The notes: generated from the sequence alone by a model not told the origin. DNA of 64,000 bases from Pseudocitrobacter sp913778145 (GCA_035726825.1 JALNTX010000014.1:1-64000), one strand, 5' to 3'; shown: positions 8,596 to 18,033, counted from the first letter of the stretch. Made by a program: numbers and translations.

Positions 8596-10464
8596 TTAAA
8601 TCTCGACCTGGGTGCCCAGCTCGATAACCCGGTTCGGCGGGATTTCGAACTGATCCGGCGCACGCAGGGCGTTACGTTGCAGCAGCAGATAGAGCTTACC
8701 GCGCAGGCGTAAATACCATGGACGTTTGCCGACAATCAGCGACTCGTGCGACATAAAGAACGACGTTTCCATCATTCGGCAGCTTAAACCTTCCAGGCCG
8801 CAGCGGTGGAACACCTCTTCCACGTTCGGCGTTTCACGCCAGCCGTAGCTGGCCACTACGCGCCAGAAGGTCGGCGAAAGCTGTTCAATCTGCACACGAC
8901 GCACGTTGTGGACGTAAGGCGCATCTTCAGTGCGCAGCGTCAGCAGGATCACACGCTCATGCAACACTTTGTTGTGCTTGAGGTTGTGCATCATGGCAAA
9001 CGGAATCACGTTCAGCGCACGTGACATATACACCGCAGTGCCCGGCACGCGAACCGGCGGCGATTTCTCCAGCGAGGCGATCATCGCTTCCAGAGAGTTA
9101 CCGTGCTCATGCATCCGACGCAGCAGGCGGAAACGCTCGCTTTTCCATGTGGTCATCACGATAAACATCACCGTACCGAGGCTCAGCGGCAGCCAGCCAC
9201 CGGAGACGATTTTATCGAGGTTAGCCGAGAACAGCGGAATATCGATGCACAGGAAAGCGACCAGAATGAATGCCACCAGGAACTTGTTCCAGTGCCAGTT
9301 TTTACGCGCCACGGTGGTCGACAGAATCGAGGTCAGCACCATCGTCCCCGTTACCGCGATACCGTACGCCGCCGCCAGATTACTGGAGTGCTCGAAGTTG
9401 ATAATGACGATAACCACCGAGAAATAGAGCAGCCAGTTGATGAACGGGATGTAAATCTGCCCGGACTCCATTTCAGAGGTGTGAATAATGCGCATCGGCG
9501 AGAGATACCCCAGACGCACCGCCTGGCGAGTCAGCGAGAAGACGCCGGAAATAACCGCCTGCGAGGCGATAACTGTCGCCAGCGCTGCCAGAATCAGCAG
9601 CGGGATCAGCGCCCATTCCGGTGCGAGCAGGAAGAACGGGTTCTTAATCGCTTCCGGATGCTTCAAAAGCAGCGCGCCCTGACCGAAGTAGTTCAGCGTC
9701 AAAGACGGCAGCACCACCGAGAACCAGGCCAGGCGAATCGGGAATTTACCGAAGTGGCCCATATCCGCATACAACGCTTCTACCCCGGTGATGGAGAGGA
9801 CAACCGCCCCCAGTGCCACAAACGACACCATCTTATATTCCAGGAAGAAGTGCACCGCCCACATGGGATTCAGCGCCTGAAGCACTTCCGGGTTGCCCAT
9901 AATGCTACGCACGCCCAGCACCGCCAGAATCAGGAACCATGCCAGCATAATCGGGGCGAAAAGTTTGCCCACCATGCCGGTACCGTGTTTCTGAATCATA
10001 AACAGCAGCGTCAGCACCAGTATGGAAAGCGGCACTATCCAGCTATCAAGCTGCGGCGCGACAATTTCCAGACCTTCAATGGCCGACATCACCGATATCG
10101 CTGGCGTGATGACCACTTCCCCATAGAAGAAACTGCCGCCCACCAGCCCGATAATGACCAGGATTGAGGTGGTTTTGGCCGACGTGTTGCGTCCCGCCAG
10201 GGACATTAGCGTCAGGATCCCCCCTTCACCGGCGTTATCCGCACGCATGACGAAGGTCAGGTACTTAATAGAGACAACAAAGATCAGCAGCCAGAAGATT
10301 AATGACAGAAAGCCAAAAACCGCGTCACGTTCAACGCCAAAACCAAACTGCCCGGACAAACATTCTCGAAGAGTATAAAGAGGGCTGGTGCCGATATCGC
10401 CGTATACCACCCCGATGGCAGCGAGGGTAATCGCCGACAAAGATTGCTTCTTATCAGTGCTCAT
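8596..10464 (-). CDS. kup: Low-affinity potassium transporter Kup
   Basis: A 622-residue KUP/HAK/KT-family potassium:proton symporter, the same length as E. coli Kup. The first half is a transporter domain with about 12 membrane helices; the signature GVVYGDIGTSPLYTLRE is at about 18-34. A cytoplasmic C-terminal domain follows (about 430-622). It is divergent from ravA, with about 219 bases between the starts, and is followed by its own terminator. Confidence 0.97.
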   Translation of the reverse strand: MSTDKKQSLSAITLAAIGVVYGDIGTSPLYTLRECLSGQFGFGVERDAVFGFLSLIFWLLIFVVSIKYLTFVMRADNAGEGGILTLMSLAGRNTSAKTTSILVIIGLVGGSFFYGEVVITPAISVMSAIEGLEIVAPQLDSWIVPLSILVLTLLFMIQKHGTGMVGKLFAPIMLAWFLILAVLGVRSIMGNPEVLQALNPMWAVHFFLEYKMVSFVALGAVVLSITGVEALYADMGHFGKFPIRLAWFSVVLPSLTLNYFGQGALLLKHPEAIKNPFFLLAPEWALIPLLILAALATVIASQAVISGVFSLTRQAVRLGYLSPMRIIHTSEMESGQIYIPFINWLLYFSVVIVIINFEHSSNLAAAYGIAVTGTMVLTSILSTTVARKNWHWNKFLVAFILVAFLCIDIPLFSANLDKIVSGGWLPLSLGTVMFIVMTTWKSERFRLLRRMHEHGNSLEAMIASLEKSPPVRVPGTAVYMSRALNVIPFAMMHNLKHNKVLHERVILLTLRTEDAPYVHNVRRVQIEQLSPTFWRVVASYGWRETPNVEEVFHRCGLEGLSCRMMETSFFMSHESLIVGKRPWYLRLRGKLYLLLQRNALRAPDQFEIPPNRVIELGTQVEI

Positions 10465-10633
10465 AGACTAGTCTTTCGTTTGTAAAACAAATGAGTGCCT
10501 GGTCCCTTGGCCCACGAAAAGCGCACAGTATGCACGATTCATCGCAAAATCGTACCCTTATGTGAATTCATATTAACCTGGCGCAAAGAAAATGAAGCGC
10601 TTCTTCAGCCTATTATCCTCGTCCATGAAACGT

Positions 10634-10640
10634 CTATACT
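10634..10640 (+). promoter_or_regulatory. Putative sigma-S type -10 for ravA
   Basis: The extended -10 motif CTATACT, the sigma-S consensus, lies about 44 bases upstream of the ravA ATG. In E. coli ravA-viaA is a sigma-S-dependent operon. No start-site data are available, so this is a motif-level call. Confidence 0.5.
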
Positions 10641-10683
10641 CGCTCAGTTAGCCGTATGTTCGGCGAAAGGATGCAACTCAATT

Positions 10684-12183
10684 ATGGCCCAATCACATTT
10701 ATTAGCAGAAAGAATTTCGCGCCTGAGTAGCGCGCTCGAGAAAGGGCTGTATGAACGCAGTCACGCTATCCGCCTGTGCCTGCTGGCAGCGCTCAGCGGC
10801 GAAAGCGTATTTTTGCTTGGCCCGCCAGGCATTGCCAAAAGCCTGATTGCGCGACGCATTAAGTTCGCATTTCAACACGCGCGCGCTTTTGAATATCTGA
10901 TGACGCGCTTCTCCACGCCGGAAGAAGTATTTGGCCCACTTTCCATACAGGCGTTAAAAGATGAAGGTCGCTATGAGCGTCTGACCGCAGGCTATTTACC
11001 GGAAGCGGAAATCGTTTTTCTTGATGAGATCTGGAAAGCTGGCCCGGCGATTCTGAACACCCTGCTGACCGCGATTAACGAACGCCATTTCCGCAACGGC
11101 GCGACGGTTGAGAAAATCCCGATGCGCCTGCTGGTCGCCGCATCAAACGAACTGCCGGAAGCCGAAAGCAGTCTTGAAGCGCTGTATGACCGAATGCTGA
11201 TTCGTCTGTGGCTCGACAAAGTTCAGGAGAAAGGCAACTTCCGTTCCATGCTGGTAAGCCAGCAGGACGAAAACGAAAACCCGGTATCGCCGGTGCTTCA
11301 GGTCACGGATGAAGAGTTCTTTCAGTGGCAGAAAGAGATTGCCGCTATCAAGCTGCCGGAAGCGGTTTTTGAACTGATCTTCACCCTGCGCCAGCAGCTC
11401 GATACGTTGCCCAATGCGCCGTATGTTTCCGATCGTCGCTGGAAGAAAGCGATTCGCCTGCTGCAGGCCTGCGCATTCTTTAGCGGGCGCGATGCCATTG
11501 CGCCTATCGATCTTATCCTGCTTAAAGAGTGCCTGTGGCACGACGCGCAAAGCCGTAATTTAATGCAGCAACAGCTCGAAATATTGATGACCGGGCACGC
11601 CTGGCAGCAGCAATCGATGCTGAATCGCCTGAGCGCCATTACTCAGCATCGCTTACAGCTTCAGCAGCAGGAAAGCGATAAAACCGCGCTTAAAGTGACG
11701 CGTCTGGGCGGTATGTTTAGCCGTAAACCACACTATGAGCTTCCGCCAGAAGTTCAGGGCCCAACGGTTACGTTACTGCTGCAAAAACCGCTGAAATTAC
11801 ACGATATCGACGTTATTCACATCACCTTCGAGCGGCAGGTGCTGGCGCACTGGCTGGAGAAAGGCGGCGAGATTCGCGGCAAACTCAACGGCATCGGTTT
11901 TGCGCTGACGCTGAATATGGAAGTGGATAACGCGCAGCAACTGGTGGTGCGTGATATCAGTTTGCAGGGCTCGCGTCTGGCACTGCCGGGAACAGAAAGT
12001 CAGCAGAACATGCCCGCCGAAATCAAACAGCAGCTCGACGAACTGGCGGAAGAGTGGCACCGACAGCACCTAAGCTTTAACGACCAGCAAAAATGCCTGT
12101 TCATACATAGCGACTGGCTGGCGCAAATCGAAGCCAGCCTGCAGGATGTCGCGGCGCAGATCAAACAGGCCCAGCAATGCTGA
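10684..12183 (+). CDS. ravA: MoxR-type AAA+ ATPase RavA
   Basis: A 499-residue AAA+ ATPase of the MoxR group. Walker A is GPPGIAKS (46-53) and Walker B IVFLDEIW (110-117), with the sensor in LLVAASNELPEA. The C-terminal part includes the LARA region, which binds the inducible lysine decarboxylase LdcI in E. coli. The frame is open upstream to 10495, but the ATG at 10684 (MAQSHLLAERIS) gives the E. coli length. It overlaps viaA by 7 bases, indicating translational coupling; the two proteins work as a pair. Confidence 0.95.
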   Translation: MAQSHLLAERISRLSSALEKGLYERSHAIRLCLLAALSGESVFLLGPPGIAKSLIARRIKFAFQHARAFEYLMTRFSTPEEVFGPLSIQALKDEGRYERLTAGYLPEAEIVFLDEIWKAGPAILNTLLTAINERHFRNGATVEKIPMRLLVAASNELPEAESSLEALYDRMLIRLWLDKVQEKGNFRSMLVSQQDENENPVSPVLQVTDEEFFQWQKEIAAIKLPEAVFELIFTLRQQLDTLPNAPYVSDRRWKKAIRLLQACAFFSGRDAIAPIDLILLKECLWHDAQSRNLMQQQLEILMTGHAWQQQSMLNRLSAITQHRLQLQQQESDKTALKVTRLGGMFSRKPHYELPPEVQGPTVTLLLQKPLKLHDIDVIHITFERQVLAHWLEKGGEIRGKLNGIGFALTLNMEVDNAQQLVVRDISLQGSRLALPGTESQQNMPAEIKQQLDELAEEWHRQHLSFNDQQKCLFIHSDWLAQIEASLQDVAAQIKQAQQC

Positions 12184-13628
12184 CGATCGATACGCTCAAC
12201 GTGATGCTGGCGGTCAGCGAAGAGGGGTTGATCGAAGAGACGATCATCGCCCTGCTGGCATCACCACAGCTATCGGCATTCTTTAAGAAATTCCCGCGTC
12301 TGAAAAGCGCCATTACGGAAGATCTACCCCGCTGGCGCGAAAACCTGAAAAGCACGCTCAAGGGAACGCATGTGCCGCCGGAGCTGGAAGAAGAAGTGCT
12401 TTGCTATCAGCAGTGCCAGACCTTCTCCACGCCGCAAATCAATGCGCAGCTGCCGCAGATCCTCGCGCTGCTGAAAAAGGTGCGCTCACCCTACGCCGAA
12501 CAGGCGCAACAGCTGGCGGCGCATAATCCCACCTTTACCCCAGCGCTGCACACGCTGTTCCTGCAACGCTGGCGGCTGAGCCTGGTGGTGCAGGCAACAT
12601 CGCTTAACCAGCAGCTGCTGGAAGGCGAACGGGAACAGCTGCTGAGCGAAGTACAGGAGCGAATGACCTTAAGCGGCCAGCTGGAACCGGTGCTGGTGGA
12701 GAACGAAAACGCCGCCGGTCGCCTGTGGGACATGAGCGCCGGGCAGCTTAAGCGCGGTGATTATCAGTTGATCGTCAAGTATGGCGATTTCCTCAGCCAG
12801 CAGCCGGAACTGATGCAGCTGGCGGATCAGCTTGGTCGTTCGCGGGAAGCGAAATCGGTGCCCAAAAAAGATGCGCCAATGGAAACCTTCCGCACCCTGG
12901 TGCGCGAACCATCAACGGTGCCAGAGCAGGTCGACGGCATTCAGCAAAGCGATGACATCCTGCGCCTGCTGCCGCCGGAGCTGGCCACGCTCGGCATTAC
13001 CGAGCTGGAGTATGAATTTTATCGGCGGCTGGTGGAGAAACAGCTTCTCACCTATCGTCTGCACGGCGACGCGTGGCATGAAAAAGTTACCGAACGCCCG
13101 GTGGTACATCAGGACGTTGACGAACAGCCGCGCGGGCCATTTATCGTCTGTGTAGATACTTCAGGCTCCATGGGCGGTTTTAACGAGCAGTGCGCGAAAG
13201 CCTTTTGCCTGGCGATGATGCGCGTCGCGCTGGCGGACAACCGTCGCTGCTTCATTATGCTGTTTTCCAGTGAAGTGGTGCGCTACGAGCTGACTGGCCC
13301 GCAGGGGATCGAACAGGCAATCCGTTTCCTGAGCCAGCGTTTTCGCGGCGGCACCGACATGGCGAGCTGTTTTCGCGCCATTATCGAACGGCTGGAAAAT
13401 CCGGCCTGGCAAGATGCCGATGCGGTGGTGATTTCAGACTTTATTGCCCAGCGGCTGCCGGATGAGGTGGTGAATAAGGTCGGGGAGTTACAGCGAAAAC
13501 ATCAGCACCGTTTTCATGCAGTGGCGATGTCTGCCCATGGCAAGCCCGGCATCATGCGCATCTTTGACCATATCTGGCGCTTCGATACCGGGTTGCGTAG
13601 CCGCCTGCTCAGACGCTGGCGGCGTTAA
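12177..13628 (+). CDS. viaA: VWA-domain protein ViaA
   Basis: A 483-residue partner of RavA, the same length as in E. coli. The C-terminal von Willebrand A domain carries the metal-ion-dependent adhesion motif DTSGS (327-331) with the later Thr and Asp in GGTDMAS and VISDF. The N-terminal half is helical and glutamine-rich. It starts inside the end of ravA. It ends 2 bases before the convergent asnA stop, leaving no room for a terminator between the two genes. Confidence 0.94.
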   Translation: MLTIDTLNVMLAVSEEGLIEETIIALLASPQLSAFFKKFPRLKSAITEDLPRWRENLKSTLKGTHVPPELEEEVLCYQQCQTFSTPQINAQLPQILALLKKVRSPYAEQAQQLAAHNPTFTPALHTLFLQRWRLSLVVQATSLNQQLLEGEREQLLSEVQERMTLSGQLEPVLVENENAAGRLWDMSAGQLKRGDYQLIVKYGDFLSQQPELMQLADQLGRSREAKSVPKKDAPMETFRTLVREPSTVPEQVDGIQQSDDILRLLPPELATLGITELEYEFYRRLVEKQLLTYRLHGDAWHEKVTERPVVHQDVDEQPRGPFIVCVDTSGSMGGFNEQCAKAFCLAMMRVALADNRRCFIMLFSSEVVRYELTGPQGIEQAIRFLSQRFRGGTDMASCFRAIIERLENPAWQDADAVVISDFIAQRLPDEVVNKVGELQRKHQHRFHAVAMSAHGKPGIMRIFDHIWRFDTGLRSRLLRRWRR

Positions 13629-13630
13629 TC

Positions 13631-14623
13631 TTACAGCAGGGAAGAGACGCCTTCACGAACCTGCGCCGGCCATACACCGCACTGCACCTGCCCAATGTGG
13701 GAGAGTTGCAGCAGCAGCATGGTCAGGCGTGACTGGCCAATCCCACCGCCGATGGTCTGCGGCATCTCACCGCGCAGCAGCGCCTGGTGCCATTCCAGCT
13801 GCAGGCGCTCTTCGTCGCCGGTCAGCTTTAACTGGTGTTGCAGCGCGTTTGCATCAACGCGGATCCCCATCGAAGAAAGCTCGAACGCATCTTCCAGAAT
13901 CGGGTTCCACACCAGGATATCGCCGTTCAGACCCGCCAGACCGGATTCCGCCTGCGTGCTCCAGTCATCATAATCCGGCGCACGAACATCGTGGCGCTGA
14001 CCATCCGAGAGTTTCCCGCCGATCCCAATCAGGAAGACGGCACCCAGTTCTTTGGCAATGGCGCGTTCGCGACCTTTGGCATCGAGATCCGGATAACGGC
14101 TTAACAGCGTCTGGCTGTGTACAAAGTGGATCTGTTCTGGCAGGAACGGTGCCAGGCCAAACTCTTTGCTCACTGCCGCTTCTGTTTCTTTAATACCCGC
14201 CCAAATCGCCTTCACGGTACTTTCAAGGGTACCGAGATGACGCTCGCCATCACCCATCACGCGCTCCCAGTCCCACTGGTCAACGTAAACGGAGTGGATC
14301 GGCGAAAGGCGATCTTCATCGGGGCGAAGGGCTTTCATGTGCGTGTAAAGCCCTTCGCCCGCGCTGAAGTCGTGCTGTCCCAGGGTTTGACGTTTCCACT
14401 TAGCCAGAGAGTGCACCACTTCAAACTGGGCCTCCGGCAGGGCTTTCACTTTTACCTGTACCGCTTTTTCGCAACCAGAAAGGTTGTCCTGCGTCCCATC
14501 CCCTACGCGGCTCAGCAGCGGTGCCTGGACTTCAATCAGGCCCAACTTTTCTTCTAGCTGGCGAGAGAAAAAGGATTTTACGAAACTAATCTGGCGTTGT
14601 TTTGCGATGTAAGCGGTTTTCAT
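13631..14623 (-). CDS. asnA: Aspartate-ammonia ligase (asparagine synthetase A)
   Basis: A 330-residue ammonia-dependent asparagine synthetase that converts aspartate, ammonia and ATP to asparagine and AMP. It has a class-II aminoacyl-tRNA-synthetase-like fold; GDGTQDNLSG and GGGIGQSRLTMLLLQL mark its active-site regions. The upstream in-frame ATG at 14683 is rejected in favour of 14623 (MKTAYIAKQRQ), which has GCAGGAG just before it. It is divergent from its regulator asnC. Confidence 0.97.
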   Translation of the reverse strand: MKTAYIAKQRQISFVKSFFSRQLEEKLGLIEVQAPLLSRVGDGTQDNLSGCEKAVQVKVKALPEAQFEVVHSLAKWKRQTLGQHDFSAGEGLYTHMKALRPDEDRLSPIHSVYVDQWDWERVMGDGERHLGTLESTVKAIWAGIKETEAAVSKEFGLAPFLPEQIHFVHSQTLLSRYPDLDAKGRERAIAKELGAVFLIGIGGKLSDGQRHDVRAPDYDDWSTQAESGLAGLNGDILVWNPILEDAFELSSMGIRVDANALQHQLKLTGDEERLQLEWHQALLRGEMPQTIGGGIGQSRLTMLLLQLSHIGQVQCGVWPAQVREGVSSLL

Positions 14624-14713
14624 TTTTATTACTCCTGCGTCCTGTTGGTTATGATTAAGCAACAGAACGAGGGTCATATTCAATAATCAACAGATAAAAA
14701 GGCGACTTCACTT

Positions 14714-14741
14714 TTGATTCGTTAAAAACAGGCGCTAAAAT
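14714..14741 (+). promoter_or_regulatory. asnC promoter with inverted repeat at the start site
   Basis: The -35 TTGATT (14714-14719) and -10 TAAAAT (14736-14741) are separated by 16 bases, 33 bases before the asnC ATG. An inverted repeat AAGAAT-CATC-ATTCTT follows directly at 14745-14760, at the expected start of transcription, and may be an autoregulatory AsnC site (inference). Confidence 0.6.
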
Positions 14742-14774
14742 AGAAAGAATCATCATTCTTCATAAGAAAAAGCT

Positions 14775-15233
14775 ATGGAAAATTATCAGATCGACAATCT
14801 GGACCGCGGCATCCTCGACGCCTTAATGGCGAATGCCCGCACCGCCTACGCCGAATTAGCCAAACAGTTCGGCGTCAGCCCCGGCACCATTCACGTTCGC
14901 GTAGAGAAAATGAAACAGGCGGGCATCATTACCGGCGCCCGCGTCGACGTCAGCCCGAAACAGCTCGGATACGATGTCGGCTGCTTTATCGGCATTATAT
15001 TGAAGAGTGCAAAAGACTATCCGTCCGCGCTGGCGCGGCTGGAAAGCCTGGATGAAGTGACCGAGGCGTACTACACCACCGGCCATTACAGCATCTTTAT
15101 TAAAGTGATGTGCCGATCGATCGACGCGTTGCAGCATGTACTTATCAACAAGATCCAAACAATTGATGAAATTCAATCCACCGAAACCCTGATCGTCCTG
15201 CAGAACCCGATCATGCGTACCATCAAGCCATGA
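14775..15233 (+). CDS. asnC: Transcriptional regulator AsnC
   Basis: A 152-residue Lrp/AsnC-family regulator. The N-terminal helix-turn-helix (AELAKQFGVSPGTIHVRVEK, about 27-46) is followed by the RAM/AsnC ligand domain. In E. coli it activates asnA, with asparagine counteracting, and represses its own gene. The divergent arrangement with asnA is conserved, and the length is that of E. coli AsnC. Confidence 0.97.
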   Translation: MENYQIDNLDRGILDALMANARTAYAELAKQFGVSPGTIHVRVEKMKQAGIITGARVDVSPKQLGYDVGCFIGIILKSAKDYPSALARLESLDEVTEAYYTTGHYSIFIKVMCRSIDALQHVLINKIQTIDEIQSTETLIVLQNPIMRTIKP

Positions 15234-15254
15234 TCGGCTTTTTTAATCCCGCAC

Positions 15255-15294
15255 TTTTCCACAGGTAGATCCCAGACCGTTCACAGCGTACAAT
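15255..15294 (+). promoter_or_regulatory. mioC promoter with DnaA box
   Basis: A DnaA box TTTTCCACA (15255-15263) lies immediately upstream of a promoter with -35 TAGATC (15266-15271), a 17-base spacer and -10 TACAAT (15289-15294). The GC-rich stretch after the -10 fits stringent control. In E. coli the mioC promoter is repressed by DnaA through such a box and its transcription runs into oriC. Confidence 0.75.
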
Positions 15295-15321
15295 ACGCCA
15301 CTCTTAATAAAGGTGGCGGTT

Positions 15322-15771
15322 ATGGCAGATATCACACTCATCAGCGGAAGCACGCTTGGCAGCGCCGAGTATGTGGCGGAACATCTGGCTGAAAAGCTGG
15401 AAGACGCAGGTTTTTCGACCGAAACGCTGCATGGTCCTTTATTAGAGGATCTCACGGCGTCGGGCATCTGGCTGATAATCAGCTCCACGCACGGTGCCGG
15501 TGACATTCCGGATAACCTGCTGCCTTTTTATAACGATCTCCGCGAGCAAAAACCCGACCTTGCCCAGGTTCGCTTCGGTTCAATCGGTATTGGTAGCCGT
15601 GAATATGACACTTTCTGCGGCGCCATCGATAAACTCGACAGCGAATTGACCGCCTGCGGGGCGAAACAGGTGGGCGAAACGCTCAAGATCAATGTCCTTG
15701 AACATGACATTCCTGAAGATCCCGCGGAAATTTGGGTCGGATCATGGGCCGAACGGCTCAAAGATTTGTAA
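15322..15771 (+). CDS. mioC: Flavodoxin-like protein MioC
   Basis: A 149-residue FMN-binding flavodoxin-fold protein; E. coli MioC is 147 residues and has been linked to biotin synthase activity. The phosphate-binding loop is in ISGSTLGSAEY (about 7-17) and the second flavin loop in STHGAGDIPDN. The frame can be read from a GTG at 15313, but the ATG at 15322 gives the family start MADITLISGS. The gene ends at the edge of oriC. Confidence 0.95.
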   Translation: MADITLISGSTLGSAEYVAEHLAEKLEDAGFSTETLHGPLLEDLTASGIWLIISSTHGAGDIPDNLLPFYNDLREQKPDLAQVRFGSIGIGSREYDTFCGAIDKLDSELTACGAKQVGETLKINVLEHDIPEDPAEIWVGSWAERLKDL

Positions 15772-15787
15772 AGATCCAACTTTATTC

Positions 15788-15796
15788 TGTGGATAA
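15788..15796 (-). other. oriC DnaA box R4
   Basis: TTATCCACA on the minus strand, a perfect high-affinity DnaA box at the mioC side of oriC. Confidence 0.93.
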
Positions 15797-15861
15797 CACT
15801 GGTTAAAACCTTGGATCAACCGGTAGTTATCCCAAGAACAACCGTAGGTCAGTTTTTGAGT

Positions 15862-15870
15862 TGTGTATAA
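15862..15870 (-). other. oriC DnaA box R2
   Basis: TTATACACA on the minus strand, the same variant as E. coli R2, in the middle of oriC. Confidence 0.92.
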
Positions 15871-15967
15871 CTCCCCGTTTTGATCCCAGCTTATACGGAC
15901 CAGGATCACCGATCATTCACAGATAGTGATCCTTCTTAAGCTTATGATCTTAAATAGCGGATCGCAC

Positions 15968-15976
15968 TTATCCACA
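15968..15976 (+). other. oriC DnaA box R1
   Basis: TTATCCACA on the plus strand, next to the unwinding region as in E. coli, where R1 positions DnaA for loading onto the opened strand. Confidence 0.93.
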
Positions 15977-15989
15977 GATACTGGCGATC

Positions 15990-16033
15990 CTAATAAGAGA
16001 TCACAATAGAACAGATCTCTAAATAAAAAGATC
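15990..16033 (-). other. oriC DNA unwinding element (three 13-mers)
   Basis: On the minus strand the three 13-mers are GATCTTTTTATTT (16021-16033), GATCTGTTCTATT (16005-16017) and GATCTCTTATTAG (15990-16002). They match the L, M and R 13-mers of E. coli, the first with one change. This is where DnaA melts the duplex. Confidence 0.93.
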
Positions 16034-16061
16034 TTCTTTTAAATAGCAAAGATCCAGACGC

Positions 16062-16090
16062 TTTCTCCATCGACTAAAGTTGAGTAGAAT
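16062..16090 (+). promoter_or_regulatory. Putative mnmG (gidA) promoter
   Basis: TTTCTC (16062-16067) and TAGAAT (16085-16090) are 17 bases apart, between the unwinding element and mnmG. The position corresponds to the E. coli gidA promoter, whose transcription helps activate oriC. The -35 is poor, so this is tentative. Confidence 0.45.
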
Positions 16091-16143
16091 CCACGCCCGG
16101 GCTTCAATCCATCATCAAACCGCGTTATGCGAGGCAGACCACC

Positions 16144-18033
16144 ATGTTTTATCAGGATCCTTTTGACGTCATCATCATTGGCGGGGGTCATGCAGGCACT
16201 GAGGCCGCGATGGCCGCAGCGCGAATGGGTCAGCAGACCCTGCTTTTGACACACAATATCGACACGCTGGGGCAGATGAGCTGCAACCCGGCAATTGGCG
16301 GCATTGGGAAAGGACACCTGGTAAAAGAAGTGGATGCACTTGGCGGCCTGATGGCCACCGCGATCGACCATGCGGGTATCCAGTTTAGGATACTAAACGC
16401 GAGCAAGGGGCCGGCGGTACGCGCCACTCGTGCTCAGGCGGATCGTGTGCTCTATCGCCAGGCCGTGCGTACGGCACTGGAGAACCAACCGAACCTGATG
16501 ATCTTCCAGCAGGCGGTTGAAGATCTGATTGTGGAAAACGATCGTGTGGTTGGCGCCGTCACCCAGATGGGGCTGAAATTCCGCGCGAAAGCAGTCGTGC
16601 TGACAGTCGGAACTTTCCTCGACGGCAAAATTCATATCGGGCTGGATAACTACAGCGGTGGCCGTGCTGGCGATCCGCCGTCCATTCCGCTCTCACGTCG
16701 TCTGCGTGAACTGCCGCTGCGCGTGAGCCGTCTTAAAACCGGCACTCCGCCGCGTATCGACGCGCGCACCATTGATTTCAGCGTGCTGGCGCAACAGCAT
16801 GGCGATAACCCAATGCCGGTCTTCTCGTTCCTTGGCGATGCATCCCAGCATCCGCGTCAGGTACCGTGCTATGTCACGCATACCAACGAGAAAACCCATG
16901 ACGTGATCCGCAATAACCTCGACCGCAGCCCAATGTATGCTGGCGTGATTGAAGGGATTGGCCCACGTTACTGCCCATCTATCGAAGACAAAGTGATGCG
17001 CTTTGCCGACCGAAACCAGCACCAGATCTTCCTGGAGCCGGAAGGGCTGACCTCCAACGAAATTTACCCGAACGGTATCTCCACCAGCCTGCCGTTTGAT
17101 GTGCAGATGCAAATCGTCCGCTCTATGCAGGGGATGGAAAACGCGAAGATCGTCCGTCCAGGCTATGCTATCGAGTACGATTTCTTCGATCCGCGCGACC
17201 TGAAACCGACGCTGGAAAGCAAATTTATCCACGGTCTGTTCTTTGCCGGCCAGATCAACGGCACCACCGGTTACGAAGAAGCTGCTGCGCAGGGCCTGCT
17301 TGCCGGTCTGAACGCCGCACGTTTCTCGGCAGAGAAAGAGGGCTGGGCGCCGCGTCGCGATCAGGCCTACCTTGGCGTACTGGTCGACGATCTCTGCACA
17401 CTGGGTACCAAAGAACCGTACCGCATGTTTACCTCGCGTGCGGAATATCGCCTGATGCTGCGCGAAGATAATGCCGATCTGCGTCTGACCGAAGCGGGCC
17501 GTGAGCTTGGCCTGGTGGACGATGTGCGCTGGGCGCGCTTCAACGAGAAATTGGAGAATATCGAGCGTGAACGTCAGCGCCTGAAAACGACCTGGGTTGC
17601 GCCGTCTTCCGAGTCAGCAGGCGAAGTGAATGCTCACCTGAGTGCGCCGCTGTCTCGTGAAGCCTGCGGGGAAGATCTGCTGCGTCGCCCGGAAATGACC
17701 TACGAACAGCTGACCGCGCTGACGCCGTTCGCGCCTGCGCTGGGCGATGCTCAGGCCGCTGAACAGGTTGAGATTCAGGTGAAATACGAAGGTTATATCG
17801 CGCGTCAGCAGGATGAGATCGAAAAACAGCAGCGCAACGAAAACACGCTGCTGCCTGCGACGCTCGATTATCGCCAGGTTAACGGTCTCTCCAACGAAGT
17901 GATCGCTAAGCTGAACGACCATAAACCGGTTTCAATTGGTCAGGCGTCACGTATTTCCGGGATTACCCCGGCCGCCATCTCGATTTTACTGGTTTGGTTG
18001 AAAAAACAAGGTATGCTGCGCCGCAGCGCGTAA
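16144..18033 (+). CDS. mnmG: tRNA uridine-5-carboxymethylaminomethyl modification enzyme MnmG
   Basis: A 629-residue FAD protein (GidA), the same length as in E. coli. With MnmE it installs the cmnm5 group on the wobble uridine of several tRNAs. The FAD-binding motif IIGGGHAGTEAAMAAARMG is near residues 10-28. GNNL-type and cysteine-containing GidA signatures follow (CNPAIGGIGKGHLVKE near 47-62), and the helical C-terminal domain binds MnmE. It sits next to oriC and is followed by rsmG in the same operon. Confidence 0.97.
   Translation: MFYQDPFDVIIIGGGHAGTEAAMAAARMGQQTLLLTHNIDTLGQMSCNPAIGGIGKGHLVKEVDALGGLMATAIDHAGIQFRILNASKGPAVRATRAQADRVLYRQAVRTALENQPNLMIFQQAVEDLIVENDRVVGAVTQMGLKFRAKAVVLTVGTFLDGKIHIGLDNYSGGRAGDPPSIPLSRRLRELPLRVSRLKTGTPPRIDARTIDFSVLAQQHGDNPMPVFSFLGDASQHPRQVPCYVTHTNEKTHDVIRNNLDRSPMYAGVIEGIGPRYCPSIEDKVMRFADRNQHQIFLEPEGLTSNEIYPNGISTSLPFDVQMQIVRSMQGMENAKIVRPGYAIEYDFFDPRDLKPTLESKFIHGLFFAGQINGTTGYEEAAAQGLLAGLNAARFSAEKEGWAPRRDQAYLGVLVDDLCTLGTKEPYRMFTSRAEYRLMLREDNADLRLTEAGRELGLVDDVRWARFNEKLENIERERQRLKTTWVAPSSESAGEVNAHLSAPLSREACGEDLLRRPEMTYEQLTALTPFAPALGDAQAAEQVEIQVKYEGYIARQQDEIEKQQRNENTLLPATLDYRQVNGLSNEVIAKLNDHKPVSIGQASRISGITPAAISILLVWLKKQGMLRRSA

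Larger units (their letters stand above)
15772..16045. other. oriC: Chromosomal replication origin oriC
   Basis: The segment between mioC and mnmG reads, on the minus strand, like E. coli oriC. From the mnmG side it has three AT-rich 13-mers, then DnaA box R1, a CTGTGAATGATC box, R2, the TTGGGATAA box and R4. Weaker DnaA-like boxes are at 15913-15921 (TCATTCACA) and 15827-15835 (TTATCCCAA). I count 13 GATC (Dam/SeqA) sites between about 15772 and 16055, far above chance. About 100 bases remain between the last 13-mer and the mnmG start. Confidence 0.96.

Noticed and set aside
9103..10167. Plus-strand open frame of 354 codons
   Set aside because: It is antisense to kup, very rich in His, Gln, Asn and Arg, with no recognisable domain.
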